A DNA stretch of 36,127 nucleotides from an uncultured Alsobacter sp. (GCF_945952055.1 NZ_CAMFHB010000055.1:1-36127); one strand, 5' to 3'. Shown: positions 24,239 to 33,304, counted from the first letter of the stretch. A program made the numbers and translations. Notes: generated by a model from the sequence alone, not told the origin.

Positions 24239-26005
24239 ATGACCTACACCGCGCCCGTCGAGACCATGGCCTTTGCCCTGTCGGCCATCGCCGACCTCGA
24301 GTCCGATGCCCGGGAAGGCTGGGCCGCGGATGCGAGCGCCGACGTGGTGGACGGCATCCTCGCGGAGGCCGGCCGCTTCGCCGCCGGCCGCCTCGCGCCC
24401 CTGAACCGCGACGGCGACCGCCTCGGCGCGACACTCGCCGACGGCGTCGTCACGCAGCCGCCCGGCTGGCGCGAGGCCTACCAGGACTGGGCGCAGGGCG
24501 GCTGGAACGGCATCGACCTGCCGGCCGACTGGGGCGGCATGGGCCTGCCCACGCGGCTCGCCGCCGCCGGCATGGAGATGTGGACGAGCGCCTGCATGTC
24601 CTTCGCGCTCGGCCCCGTGCTGACGCAGGGCGCCGTCGACACGCTGGTCCTGCACGCCACGCCGGAGCTGCAGGCGCGCTACCTCCCAAAACTCGTCTCG
24701 GGCGAGTGGACCGCCACGATGAACCTCACCGAGCCGCAGGCGGGCTCGGACCTCGGCGCGCTGCGCACCCGCGCGGTGCCCGCCGGCGACGGCACCTACC
24801 GGCTCTTCGGCCAGAAGATCTTCATCACCTATGGCGAGCACTCGCTGGCCGACAACATCGTGCACCTCGTGCTGGCGCGCCTGCCCGACGCGCCTCCCGG
24901 CTCGCGCGGCATCTCGCTGTTCCTCGTGCCGAAATTCATCCCGAACTCCGACGGCTCTCCGGGCACGCGCAACGACGTCGTCTGCGCCGGCCTCGAGCAC
25001 AAGCTGGGCATCCATGCGAGCCCCACTTGCATGATGGCCTTCGGCAATGCCGAGGGCGCGGTCGGCTGGCTCGTGGGCGAGGAGAACCGCGGGCTCGCCT
25101 GCATGTTCACGATGATGAACAAGGCGCGCCTCTACACGGGACTCCAGGGCGTCGCCATCGCGGAACGCGCCACCCAGCAGGCCCTGGGCTACGCCCGCGA
25201 GCGGCGCCAGGGCCGCGCGCCCGGATCGGGCGACGCCACGGTGCCGATCATCGCCCACCCCGACGTGCGGCGGAACCTCGCCACCATGCGCGCGCTGACG
25301 AGCGCCGCCCGCGCCGTCGCCTATGCGGCGGCCTCCGCCATCGACCGCGCCCATGCCCATCCCGACCCGGCCGAGCGCGCCCGCGCCTCCGACCTCGCCG
25401 GCCTGCTGACGCCGATCACCAAGGCCTGGTGCACCGACATCGGCGTCGAGGTGACGTCGATCGGCGTGCAGGTCCACGGCGGCATGGGCTATGTCGAGGA
25501 GACGGGCGCGGCCCAGCACTTCCGCGATGCCCGCATCCCGCCGATCTACGAAGGCACCAACGGGATCCAGGCGATCGACCTCGTCACCCGCAAGGTCCTG
25601 AAGCCCGGCAGCACGGTGGCGCGCGACACGGTCGCGGGCTGGCAGGCGCTGGCGCGGGAAGCGGGCGGCGCGGGCGCATTGGCACCGACGGCCGCCCTCG
25701 TGGCCGAAGCCTGCGCGGCGCTCTGCGAGGCGACCGGCTGGATCGAGACACACGCCAACAACACCGCCGCCCTGCTCGCCTCGGCGACGCCCTATCTGCG
25801 GCTGTGGGGAACGACGGCGGGCGCCGCCGGGCTGCTCAAGGGAGCCCGGGCCGCCGAGGCGCTGCGCAAGGCTGGCGACGACCGGCCGGTGCTGTCCCAG
25901 GCCATCGACGATGCAAGGTTTTTTGCGGCCAACATGGCCGTGCTGGCGCCTTCCCTCCGCCGGATCGTCTGCACGGGATACGTGCCCGATCAGTCGGCAT
26001 TCTGA
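24239..26005 (+). CDS. Acyl-CoA dehydrogenase (large, about 590-residue class)
   Basis: A 588-residue flavoprotein dehydrogenase with the extra C-terminal domain of the long class (3-methylmercaptopropionyl-CoA dehydrogenase-like). Visible are NLTEPQAGSDLGALRT (162-177), the KIFITYGEH region (193-201), QVHGGMGYVEETGAAQHFRDARI (411-433) and the catalytic base E438 in PPIYEGTNGIQ. The start MTYTAPVETMAFAL is standard for the class; AGGA lies about nine bases upstream. An in-frame GTG at 24197 is less likely. The gene is 162 bases after the amidohydrolase gene, with a family A repeat between. It may desaturate the phenylpropanoyl-CoA side chain, for example dihydro-hydroxycinnamoyl-CoA; that is inferred from context. 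Confidence 0.9.
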   Translation: MTYTAPVETMAFALSAIADLESDAREGWAADASADVVDGILAEAGRFAAGRLAPLNRDGDRLGATLADGVVTQPPGWREAYQDWAQGGWNGIDLPADWGGMGLPTRLAAAGMEMWTSACMSFALGPVLTQGAVDTLVLHATPELQARYLPKLVSGEWTATMNLTEPQAGSDLGALRTRAVPAGDGTYRLFGQKIFITYGEHSLADNIVHLVLARLPDAPPGSRGISLFLVPKFIPNSDGSPGTRNDVVCAGLEHKLGIHASPTCMMAFGNAEGAVGWLVGEENRGLACMFTMMNKARLYTGLQGVAIAERATQQALGYARERRQGRAPGSGDATVPIIAHPDVRRNLATMRALTSAARAVAYAAASAIDRAHAHPDPAERARASDLAGLLTPITKAWCTDIGVEVTSIGVQVHGGMGYVEETGAAQHFRDARIPPIYEGTNGIQAIDLVTRKVLKPGSTVARDTVAGWQALAREAGGAGALAPTAALVAEACAALCEATGWIETHANNTAALLASATPYLRLWGTTAGAAGLLKGARAAEALRKAGDDRPVLSQAIDDARFFAANMAVLAPSLRRIVCTGYVPDQSAF

Positions 26006-26019
26006 CAACGCAACCATCA

Positions 26020-26038
26020 ATACGCCTTGAAAGCGTAT
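26020..26038. promoter_or_regulatory. Inverted repeat upstream of the toxin-antitoxin operon
   Basis: Arms ATACGC and GCGTAT pair perfectly around 7 bases; with a 3-base bulge the pairing extends to ATCAATACGC against GCGTAT-CGT-TGAT. It lies just upstream of the predicted -35, the place where a ribbon-helix-helix antitoxin would bind for autoregulation. Confidence 0.5.
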
Positions 26039-26040
26039 CG

Positions 26041-26069
26041 TTGATCCTTTCCCCGGCCTTTGCTATCGT
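26041..26069 (+). promoter_or_regulatory. Predicted promoter of the toxin-antitoxin operon
   Basis: TTGATC (26041-26046) and TATCGT (26064-26069) are 17 bases apart, each matching four of six consensus positions. AGAGGAAA at 26076-26083 is the ribosome binding site for the antitoxin ATG at 26090. Confidence 0.5.
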
Positions 26070-26089
26070 TCCCCCAGAGGAAACTGGCC

Positions 26090-26368
26090 ATGCCGCGCGT
26101 CGGGATCGACGACAATCACCGCTTCACGATGCACATCCCGCCGCTCGAGAAGGCGCGGTTGATGCGCGCCGCGGCGCTGGAAGGCACGACCCTGAAGGAT
26201 TTCATGCTCCGCAACTCGTTGTCGGCCGCCGAAGCCGTGATCGAGAAATTCGAGCGGATTTCCCTGTCGGAGCGGGACACGCTGCGCGTGCTGGACCTCC
26301 TCGACCATCCCCGCGAGCCGAGCCCGCGCCTGGTCAGGGCCATCAAGGCACGGTCCGATGCCCGATGA
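26090..26368 (+). CDS. DUF1778-type antitoxin (ribbon-helix-helix, TacA-like)
   Basis: A 92-residue protein. The N-terminal strand and helices (HRFTMHIPPLEKARLMRAAALEGTTLKDFMLRNSLSAAE) resemble the DUF1778 ribbon-helix-helix fold, and the C-terminal third is the toxin-neutralising tail. Such antitoxins bind the partner GNAT toxin and repress their own promoter. The ATG at 26090 follows AGAGGAAA; the frame extends upstream to 26060 without ribosome binding site. It overlaps the toxin gene by four bases (ATGA). An inverted repeat and promoter lie directly upstream. Confidence 0.87.
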   Translation: MPRVGIDDNHRFTMHIPPLEKARLMRAAALEGTTLKDFMLRNSLSAAEAVIEKFERISLSERDTLRVLDLLDHPREPSPRLVRAIKARSDAR

Positions 26369-26904
26369 CCGGGCTGCCCGCCTGGCATGAAGAAGCGATC
26401 TCCAAATCGCACGATCGGCGCAGTTTCGACTGCGGCGACGGTGATCTGAACCAGTTCCTGGCACAGTACGCGCGGCAGGCCCACGAGGCCGGCTCGGCCA
26501 AGACCTACTGCGCCGTCGTCACGGCGCAGCCCGCCAAGGTGCTCGGATTCTACACGATCAGCCCTGCCCAGATCGAGTTCGCCGCGGTGCCCATGCAGAG
26601 CCGCCCGCGCACGGCGGGGCGATACCCGTTCGGCTGCTTCCGACTGGGCCGGCTCGCCGTCGATCGGTCATGCCAGGGCCGGGGACTGGGGAGCCAGTTG
26701 CTGGCCAGCGCGCTCGAACGCTGCTGCAGAGCCAGCAAGGAAGTCGGAGGCACCGCCCTGCTGATCGACGCGAAGGACGATGCCGGCGCCGGATGGTACG
26801 AGGGCTTCGGGGCCCTCAGGCTCCTCGACCGCCCGCTGTCGCTGGTCCTGACCTACGCCGAGTACAACCGCGCCCGGGTCATGGCGGGGCTCGAACCGTT
26901 GTAA
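26365..26904 (+). CDS. GNAT-family toxin (TacT-like acetyltransferase)
   Basis: A 179-residue GNAT acetyltransferase. FDCGDGDLNQFLAQYARQ (21-38) is the N-terminal pattern of TacT-like toxins; the acetyl-CoA loop is QGRGLG (104-109), and Y145 in GWYEGFG corresponds to the usual catalytic tyrosine. Known relatives acetylate the amino group of charged tRNAs and stop translation. The start codon overlaps the antitoxin stop, a typical arrangement that couples the two. The toxin is complete and its key residues are intact, so it is probably functional. A family B repeat follows 16 bases after the stop. Confidence 0.88.
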   Translation: MTGLPAWHEEAISKSHDRRSFDCGDGDLNQFLAQYARQAHEAGSAKTYCAVVTAQPAKVLGFYTISPAQIEFAAVPMQSRPRTAGRYPFGCFRLGRLAVDRSCQGRGLGSQLLASALERCCRASKEVGGTALLIDAKDDAGAGWYEGFGALRLLDRPLSLVLTYAEYNRARVMAGLEPL

Positions 26905-26920
26905 GGGGAGCACCGCCATC

Positions 26921-27041
26921 CTGCGTCCTTCGACTCGGCCGCGTTGCGGCCGGCTCAGGATGAGGGGCGTTGTAGTGGAGCAAAACACACAAAGCCCCTC
27001 ATCCTGAGCCGGCGCCGGAGGCGCCGAGTCGAAGGACGCAG
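26921..27041. repeat. Family B inverted repeat, copy 3
   Basis: A 121-bp element with outer arms starting CTGCGTCCTTCGACTCGGC and complementary end, and inner arms GGCTCAGGATGAGGGGC/GCCCCTCATCCTGAGCC. The centre differs from the other copies. It lies between the convergent toxin and RraA-like genes. Confidence 0.92.
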
Positions 27042-27057
27042 AACCTCTCCGTGCCCC

Positions 27058-27771
27058 TCAGCGCCCCTTCTCCTTGCGCCAGGCGTCGAAGGCCACCTTG
27101 TTGGCCTCGTCGGTCGGGGGGTAGAGCCCGAGGATCGACTGGCCGTCCATCACCCGCTCGGTGACGAAGTCCTCGAACGCCGTCATCTCCACCGCCTCGG
27201 CCGCGACCTCGTCGGCGATGCCGGCGGGGATGATCACCACGCCCTCGCCGTCGCCCACGACCACGTCGCCCGGCCACACGGCCACGTCGCCGCAGCCGAT
27301 CGGCACGTTGATGTCGAGCGCCTGGTGCAGCGTCAGGTTGGTCGGCGCCGAGGGGCGCTGGTGGTAGGCCGGGAACGGCAGCTGCGCGATTTCCGGGCTG
27401 TCGCGGAAGCCGCCATCCGTCACCACGCCGGCGACGCCGCGCTTCATCAGGCGCGACACCAGGATCGAGCCGGCCGAGGCCGCGCGCGCATCCTTGCGGC
27501 TGTCGATCACCATGACCGCGCCGGGCGGGCATTCCTCGACCGCCTTGCGCTGCGGATGGGCCCGGTTCTGGAACACCGACAGCGGGTTCAGGTCCTCGCG
27601 GGCGGGGATGTAGCGCAGCGTGAAGGCCTCGCCGACCATGGTGCCGGCGTTGGGGTTCAGCGGGTGGACGTCCTGGATGAACTGGTTGCGCAGGCCGCGC
27701 TTGAACAGCGCCGTGCACAGGGTGGCGGTGGAGACCGTCTTCAGCCGGTCGCGGGTTTCGGGCTTCAACAT
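27058..27771 (-). CDS. RraA-like family protein (aldolase/decarboxylase type)
   Basis: A 237-residue RraA-fold protein. The family's active-site signature D-G-x-x-R-D is visible as DGGFRD (119-124), with GDVAVWPGDVVVGDGEGVVIIPAG (161-184) after it. RraA homologues include the RNase E inhibitor of E. coli and class II 4-hydroxy-4-methyl-2-oxoglutarate/oxaloacetate-type aldolases; those with D-G-x-x-R-D are more often aldolases or decarboxylases of 2-oxo acids. It is the last gene of the sugar operon, 14 bases after the GH31 gene. A metabolic role on a sugar-acid intermediate is likelier than RNase control, but is inferred. Confidence 0.82.
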   Translation of the reverse strand: MLKPETRDRLKTVSTATLCTALFKRGLRNQFIQDVHPLNPNAGTMVGEAFTLRYIPAREDLNPLSVFQNRAHPQRKAVEECPPGAVMVIDSRKDARAASAGSILVSRLMKRGVAGVVTDGGFRDSPEIAQLPFPAYHQRPSAPTNLTLHQALDINVPIGCGDVAVWPGDVVVGDGEGVVIIPAGIADEVAAEAVEMTAFEDFVTERVMDGQSILGLYPPTDEANKVAFDAWRKEKGR

Positions 27772-27785
27772 GGGGGTCCCCTCCG

Positions 27786-30137
27786 TCAGGCCAGTTGGAT
27801 GGCGATGCCGTCGGCCGTGCCGACGCGCAGCGTGGTGCCGCCGACGGAACGCAGGCGCAAGGCTCCGTAGGCCGGCTTCCAGGCGCCCTCGGCCTTGGCC
27901 GAGACCACCGTCGCGTCACCGTCGCGCGTGGCGCTCAGCGTGATCGTGAGCCCGGCGCCCGTGCGCCAGCCCGACGTGTCGCCATCGTCCTCGTAGAGCT
28001 CGACGGTGGCCTTGACGGGCGTCCCGTAGACGAGGATCTCGCGCACGGTGTCCGCCGCGGGGTCGACCTTGTCGACGAGTTCGCTCACCGGCAGCAGGGC
28101 GCCGGCCCGCACGAAGAGCGGCACGCGGCCGAGCGGCGCGTCGATCTCGGCGACGGCGCCGCCCGGGTGGTGCGAGCCGTCGTGGAAGAAGTACCAGCCG
28201 CCCTCGTTCTGCGGCAGGTAGGCCCGGCGCCGGGTGGCGCCCTCCTCGAGCACGGGCGCGACGAGCAGGTCGGGGCCGACCATGAACACGTCCTCGACCG
28301 TGCGCGCGGCGGCGTCCTGCGGGAAAGCGAAGAACAGCGGCTGCGCGATCGGCGTGTCGTCGCGTGACGCCTTCCAGAGCTGCGTGTAGAGGTAGGGCAT
28401 CAGCCGATAGCGCAAGCGGATCGCCTCGCGCACCTGCGGGATCTTCTCCGGATACATCCACGGCAGCGTCGTGACGCCGTCGTCGTTCCACGAGTTCATG
28501 ACGAAGCGCGGCCAGAACGAGCAGAACTCGACGAAGCGCACGAGCAGCTCGGGGCTCGGGCTGGGCCCGTGGAAGCCGCCCGCGTCATGGCCGATGTTGA
28601 ACATGCCCGTGAGGCTCATGTTGAGCCCCTGGGTCAGGTTGAAGCGCAGCGTCTTCCAGGCCGTCGCGTTGTCGCCCGACCAGGTCTGGGCATAGCGCCA
28701 GATACCCGCGGAACCGCCGCGCGTGATGGCGTAGGGCCGCTTGCCGGGTGCGTGCTCGGCCTGCGTCTGGAAGGACAGCTTCGTCATGATCAGCGGCTGC
28801 GCGCTGCGGGCGAGCTTCTGCGGGAAGGGGCGGCCGTCGCCGTTGCACACGGCGTCCTCGTCCCAGATCTCGTACTCGTTGTTGTCGTTCCACACGGTCT
28901 GGACGCCGTAGTCGAGCAGCGCCGTCTGCATGCCGGCGCGCCACCAGGCGCGACCGTGCGGATGGGTGAAGTCGAGGTGGTAGCCGAGCCCGTCCCAGAA
29001 CTGCGCGACGGCCGGCTTGCCGGTGTCGCCGTCCATGACCAGGCCGCCGTCCTTCAGGAGCTCGCCGAGACGCGGATGGTCGTCCAGCAGGCAGGGCTTG
29101 AGGTTCGTGACGGGATGGAGGCCGACGGCATTGAGGTGCGCCAGCGTGCCCTGCGGGTCCGGGAACTTGTCGCGGTTCCAGTGGAAGGCATAGCGCCTGC
29201 CGTTGATCATCGTGTAGCCGGAGCCGAAGTGGAAGCTGTCGCACGGAATCGAATGCGCCTTGCACTGTTCGGCGAAGTCGCGAACGCGGGCCTGCGCGTC
29301 CGACGCGTCGGCGATGGCCATCGACGTCTGCGCGAAGCCGAGCGTCCATTTCGGCGCGAAGGCCTGGCCGCCGGTGAGCCACGAGAAGCGCTTGACGATG
29401 CCCGGCACGGTCGGCGCGCCGAGGACGTAATAGTCGAGGTCGCCCTCCTCAGCCCGCCAGAAGCGGAACAGGCCGTGGTAGTTGTCGATCGTCTCGCCGA
29501 GGTCGACCTCGCCCACCGCGTAGCTGTCGTAGTAGATGCCGTGCGGGCCGGCCGGGCCATCGACGATGTAGAACGGGATCATCTTGTAGAGCGGATCGCT
29601 CGTCTCGGCGTCAAAGCCGCAGGGGTCCACCGCGTCGATGCGGAAACGCCGCCCGGTGCGATCGAGCGGGCCCGACTTGTCGCCGAGGCCGTAGTGGCGC
29701 TCCGCCTTGCCGCGGGCGATGAAGTGGGACACGGCGCCGGTCTGGCGCGACACGAAATAGGCCTGCGTGCGCCGGTCGCACAGGAAGGGCTCCGCCTCGC
29801 CGGCACGGTGCCAGGCGATGCCGAACGGCTCCAGCGTCACGACGGCCGTCAGCGCCTTGCCGGCGATGACGACGCGGCCCTGCTCCTCGGTCACCGTCAC
29901 GGCCGGGCAGCTGAAGCCCGCGACGTCGTCGCGGCTGCGGCCCTCGTAGGGCGGCTCGAGCCCGCCCGGCGCGATGCTCCATCCGCGGTCGAGCCGGTAG
30001 CCGCCATCGCGGCGCATGACCACGCGGCCGATGTCGTCCTCGAGAAGGCCGATGCGCAGGTCGACACCGTGGTCGAGGTCGAACACGGCCCAGAGGCCAT
30101 CGCGGCCGCGATACCGGCCGAGGGTGAGCGATTTCAT
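27786..30137 (-). CDS. GH31 family alpha-glycosidase
   Basis: A 783-residue glycoside hydrolase family 31 enzyme with an N-terminal beta-sandwich (to about 240), a TIM barrel (about 260-620) and C-terminal beta domains. The nucleophile is D418 in TVWNDNNEYE and the acid/base D489 in TWSGDN; GHDAGGF (516-522) is the usual following loop. There is no signal peptide, so it acts on imported sugar in the cytoplasm. The ATG at 30137 follows the ABC ATPase stop by 16 bases; a longer frame upstream reads through that gene. Alpha-glucosidase, alpha-xylosidase and related activities are all possible; the N-D-N-N-E nucleophile motif differs from the W-x-D-M-N-E of plain alpha-glucosidases, so the exact sugar is open. 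Confidence 0.9.
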   Translation of the reverse strand: MKSLTLGRYRGRDGLWAVFDLDHGVDLRIGLLEDDIGRVVMRRDGGYRLDRGWSIAPGGLEPPYEGRSRDDVAGFSCPAVTVTEEQGRVVIAGKALTAVVTLEPFGIAWHRAGEAEPFLCDRRTQAYFVSRQTGAVSHFIARGKAERHYGLGDKSGPLDRTGRRFRIDAVDPCGFDAETSDPLYKMIPFYIVDGPAGPHGIYYDSYAVGEVDLGETIDNYHGLFRFWRAEEGDLDYYVLGAPTVPGIVKRFSWLTGGQAFAPKWTLGFAQTSMAIADASDAQARVRDFAEQCKAHSIPCDSFHFGSGYTMINGRRYAFHWNRDKFPDPQGTLAHLNAVGLHPVTNLKPCLLDDHPRLGELLKDGGLVMDGDTGKPAVAQFWDGLGYHLDFTHPHGRAWWRAGMQTALLDYGVQTVWNDNNEYEIWDEDAVCNGDGRPFPQKLARSAQPLIMTKLSFQTQAEHAPGKRPYAITRGGSAGIWRYAQTWSGDNATAWKTLRFNLTQGLNMSLTGMFNIGHDAGGFHGPSPSPELLVRFVEFCSFWPRFVMNSWNDDGVTTLPWMYPEKIPQVREAIRLRYRLMPYLYTQLWKASRDDTPIAQPLFFAFPQDAAARTVEDVFMVGPDLLVAPVLEEGATRRRAYLPQNEGGWYFFHDGSHHPGGAVAEIDAPLGRVPLFVRAGALLPVSELVDKVDPAADTVREILVYGTPVKATVELYEDDGDTSGWRTGAGLTITLSATRDGDATVVSAKAEGAWKPAYGALRLRSVGGTTLRVGTADGIAIQLA

Positions 30138-30153
30138 GGGCAGTCTCCGAAGT

Positions 30154-31227
<1,074 letters not shown>

Positions 31228-31235
31228 GGCGTGTC

Positions 31236-32285
31236 CTATTTCATCCCGGTGTTGGCGATGCCCGTGGTGATGAAGCGCTGCAGGAAGACGAAGACGAGCG
31301 CGACGGGGGCCAGCGTCACCACGGTCATGGCGAGCAGGTAGTGCCACTGCACCTGCAGCTCGCCCTGGAAGGCGTTGAGGCCGATCTGCAGCGTGTAGCT
31401 CTCGGTCTTGGTGAGCACCGCGAGCGGCCACAGGAACTCGTTCCAGCGCCACATGATCGAGAAGATCGCGAGCACGGCCAGCGCCGGCAGCGACAGCGGC
31501 ATGACAATGCGCCAGTAGATCTGCCACTCCGACGCCTTGTCCATGCGCGCCGCCTCGATGAGATCGCGCGGCAGCGTCAGCATGTACTGGCGCAGCAGGA
31601 ACACGCCGGTCGGCGTCGCGGCGCCTGGCAGGATGACAGCCCAGAGGCTGTTCACCATGCCGAGCGAGGCGACCACCATGTAGACCGGCACGAGGATGAT
31701 CGTGATCGGGATCATCAGCGTGCCGATGACCGCGAGCATCGCCGCGTTGCGCCCCCGGAACTCGTAGATCGACAGCGCATAGGCCGCCATGGAGTTGCTG
31801 ATCAGCGTGATCAGCGTCGCCACCACGGTCACGAACACCGAGTTCGCGAGGTAGCGCGTGAAGGCGAACTGCTGCAGCGGCTTGGTGTAGTTCTCCAGCG
31901 CCAGCTGGAACTTGCGCACCGGCTCGCGCCGCTCGATCGGCACGCGGATGACGGTGCCCGGATCCTTGGGGTCGACCATCTGCGCCTGGATGCCGACGCG
32001 GCGGACCTGGGCGAGCGTGCGCACGCTGCCGTCGTCCATGGTGACCTTGAAGAGCGGCAGCGGCTTGTCGCCCTGGCCCGGCACCATCACCTCCTCCTGC
32101 GTCATCGGCAGGAGGGAGGGCGGGAACTCGAGCAGCGCCGCCTGGGTCTTGAAGGACGAGAGCACGAGCCACAGCACGGGCCCGAACATCAGCACCACGC
32201 CGAGCGCGAGGTAGCTGTAGGCGGCGATGTCGGTCCAGTGCCAGCGCCGCCCGCGCCGACGGGTCACGAAGTCGGCGACGCTCAT
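31236..32285 (-). CDS. Carbohydrate ABC permease, MalG-like, with periplasmic insertion
   Basis: A 349-residue CUT1 permease with six predicted membrane helices. The cytoplasmic EAA loop is visible as LIEAARMDKASEWQIYWRIVMP (about 243-263). Typical MalG-like proteins are about 280 residues; the extra length is a 60-70 residue insertion (about 61-127) between the first and second helices, with strand-like charged sequence (PGQGDKPLPLFKVTMDDGSVRTL). That loop faces the periplasm and may contact the binding protein. Its ATG overlaps the MalF-like stop (ATGA), so the two permeases are coupled. Confidence 0.92.
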   Translation of the reverse strand: MSVADFVTRRRGRRWHWTDIAAYSYLALGVVLMFGPVLWLVLSSFKTQAALLEFPPSLLPMTQEEVMVPGQGDKPLPLFKVTMDDGSVRTLAQVRRVGIQAQMVDPKDPGTVIRVPIERREPVRKFQLALENYTKPLQQFAFTRYLANSVFVTVVATLITLISNSMAAYALSIYEFRGRNAAMLAVIGTLMIPITIILVPVYMVVASLGMVNSLWAVILPGAATPTGVFLLRQYMLTLPRDLIEAARMDKASEWQIYWRIVMPLSLPALAVLAIFSIMWRWNEFLWPLAVLTKTESYTLQIGLNAFQGELQVQWHYLLAMTVVTLAPVALVFVFLQRFITTGIANTGMK

Positions 32286-33304
32286 GTGGGCTTCTCCCCT
32301 TTACGGGCGAAGAAGAGCTGCAGAAGGGTCAGCGCGAAGAGCACCACGCCCAGCATCACCGAGGCGGCGCCGGCGAGCCCGAAGTTCTGCACCTGGTTGG
32401 AGAAGGCCGTCTCGTAGATGTACTGCACCACGAGCAGCGTGGCCGTGCCGGGGCCACCGCCGGTGAGCACGAAGACCTCGTCGAAGGTCTGCACGCCCTT
32501 GATAAGCGACAGCACGATCACGACGATGAGGTTGGGCATGAGCAGCGGCAACGTCAGCCGATGGAAGGCGCGCCACTTCTTCGTGCCGTCCATCTCCGCC
32601 GCCTCGTAGATGTCGGCGGGGATTGCCTGCAGGCCGGCGAGCAGGATCAGCGTGTAGAAGCCCATATGGGCCCAGATTGACACGAAGACCGCCCAGAACA
32701 TGGCCCAGCCCGGCTCGACGAAGAACAGGATCTTCTCGCCGCCGAGCGTGGTGATGGCGCCGTTGAGCAGCCCCTCGCGCTGCAGGATCCACTTCCAGAT
32801 CAGCGCCACGACGACGGGCGAGAGCAGCACCGGGAAGAAGTAGACCGCGCGGAAGAAGCCGCGGCCGCGGATCTTCATGTTGAGCACCACCGCCGTCAGC
32901 AGCGAGAACAGCACCATGAACACGACCTGCAGCACCACGAAGGTGATGGTGTTGTAGACGCCGCGCCAGAAGTGGTCCTCGCGGCAGGTCGAGGGCTGCA
33001 GGTGGTTGGTGCAGTCGAGCAGCGTGGCGTACTGGCCGAGTCCCACGAAGGGCCGCTCGGAGAGGTAGAGCTTGGAGCCGCCCGTCAGCGAGTAGCCGAC
33101 GTTCAGGATCAGCGGCAGGAACACGAAGAGGCCGAACAACAGGAAGTTCGGCAACAGGAAGACGTAGGGCATGCGCCGTTCGCCGATCGCGTTCTGGACG
33201 GCGCGCATGGGGATGTCCAGGACCTTCATGATCAGCGTGTAGGGCGCGGACAGCACACCGCCGAAGCGGTCGCCGATGCCGCCGGACGCTGCCTTGCCGG
33301 ACAT
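32282..33304 (-). CDS. Carbohydrate ABC permease, MalF-like
   Basis: A 340-residue CUT1 permease. Membrane helices are evident from about residue 46 (MPYVFLLPNFLLFGLFVFLPLIL), and the EAA loop reads IYEAAEMDGTKKWRAFHRLTLPLLMP. An N-terminal cytoplasmic stretch of about 45 residues precedes the first helix. A periplasmic loop has two cysteines (C98, C107) that could form a disulfide. The ATG at 33304 gives MSGKAASGG; upstream in-frame starts would translate the family A repeat. It follows the binding-protein gene after a 246-base gap. Confidence 0.91.
   Translation of the reverse strand: MSGKAASGGIGDRFGGVLSAPYTLIMKVLDIPMRAVQNAIGERRMPYVFLLPNFLLFGLFVFLPLILNVGYSLTGGSKLYLSERPFVGLGQYATLLDCTNHLQPSTCREDHFWRGVYNTITFVVLQVVFMVLFSLLTAVVLNMKIRGRGFFRAVYFFPVLLSPVVVALIWKWILQREGLLNGAITTLGGEKILFFVEPGWAMFWAVFVSIWAHMGFYTLILLAGLQAIPADIYEAAEMDGTKKWRAFHRLTLPLLMPNLIVVIVLSLIKGVQTFDEVFVLTGGGPGTATLLVVQYIYETAFSNQVQNFGLAGAASVMLGVVLFALTLLQLFFARKGEKPT

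Noticed and set aside
21329-26020. Long minus-strand open frames (896 and 627 codons) opposite fcs, the amidohydrolase and the acyl-CoA dehydrogenase
   Set aside because: Low-complexity translations with no motif; the plus-strand genes carry complete catalytic signatures and ribosome binding sites.
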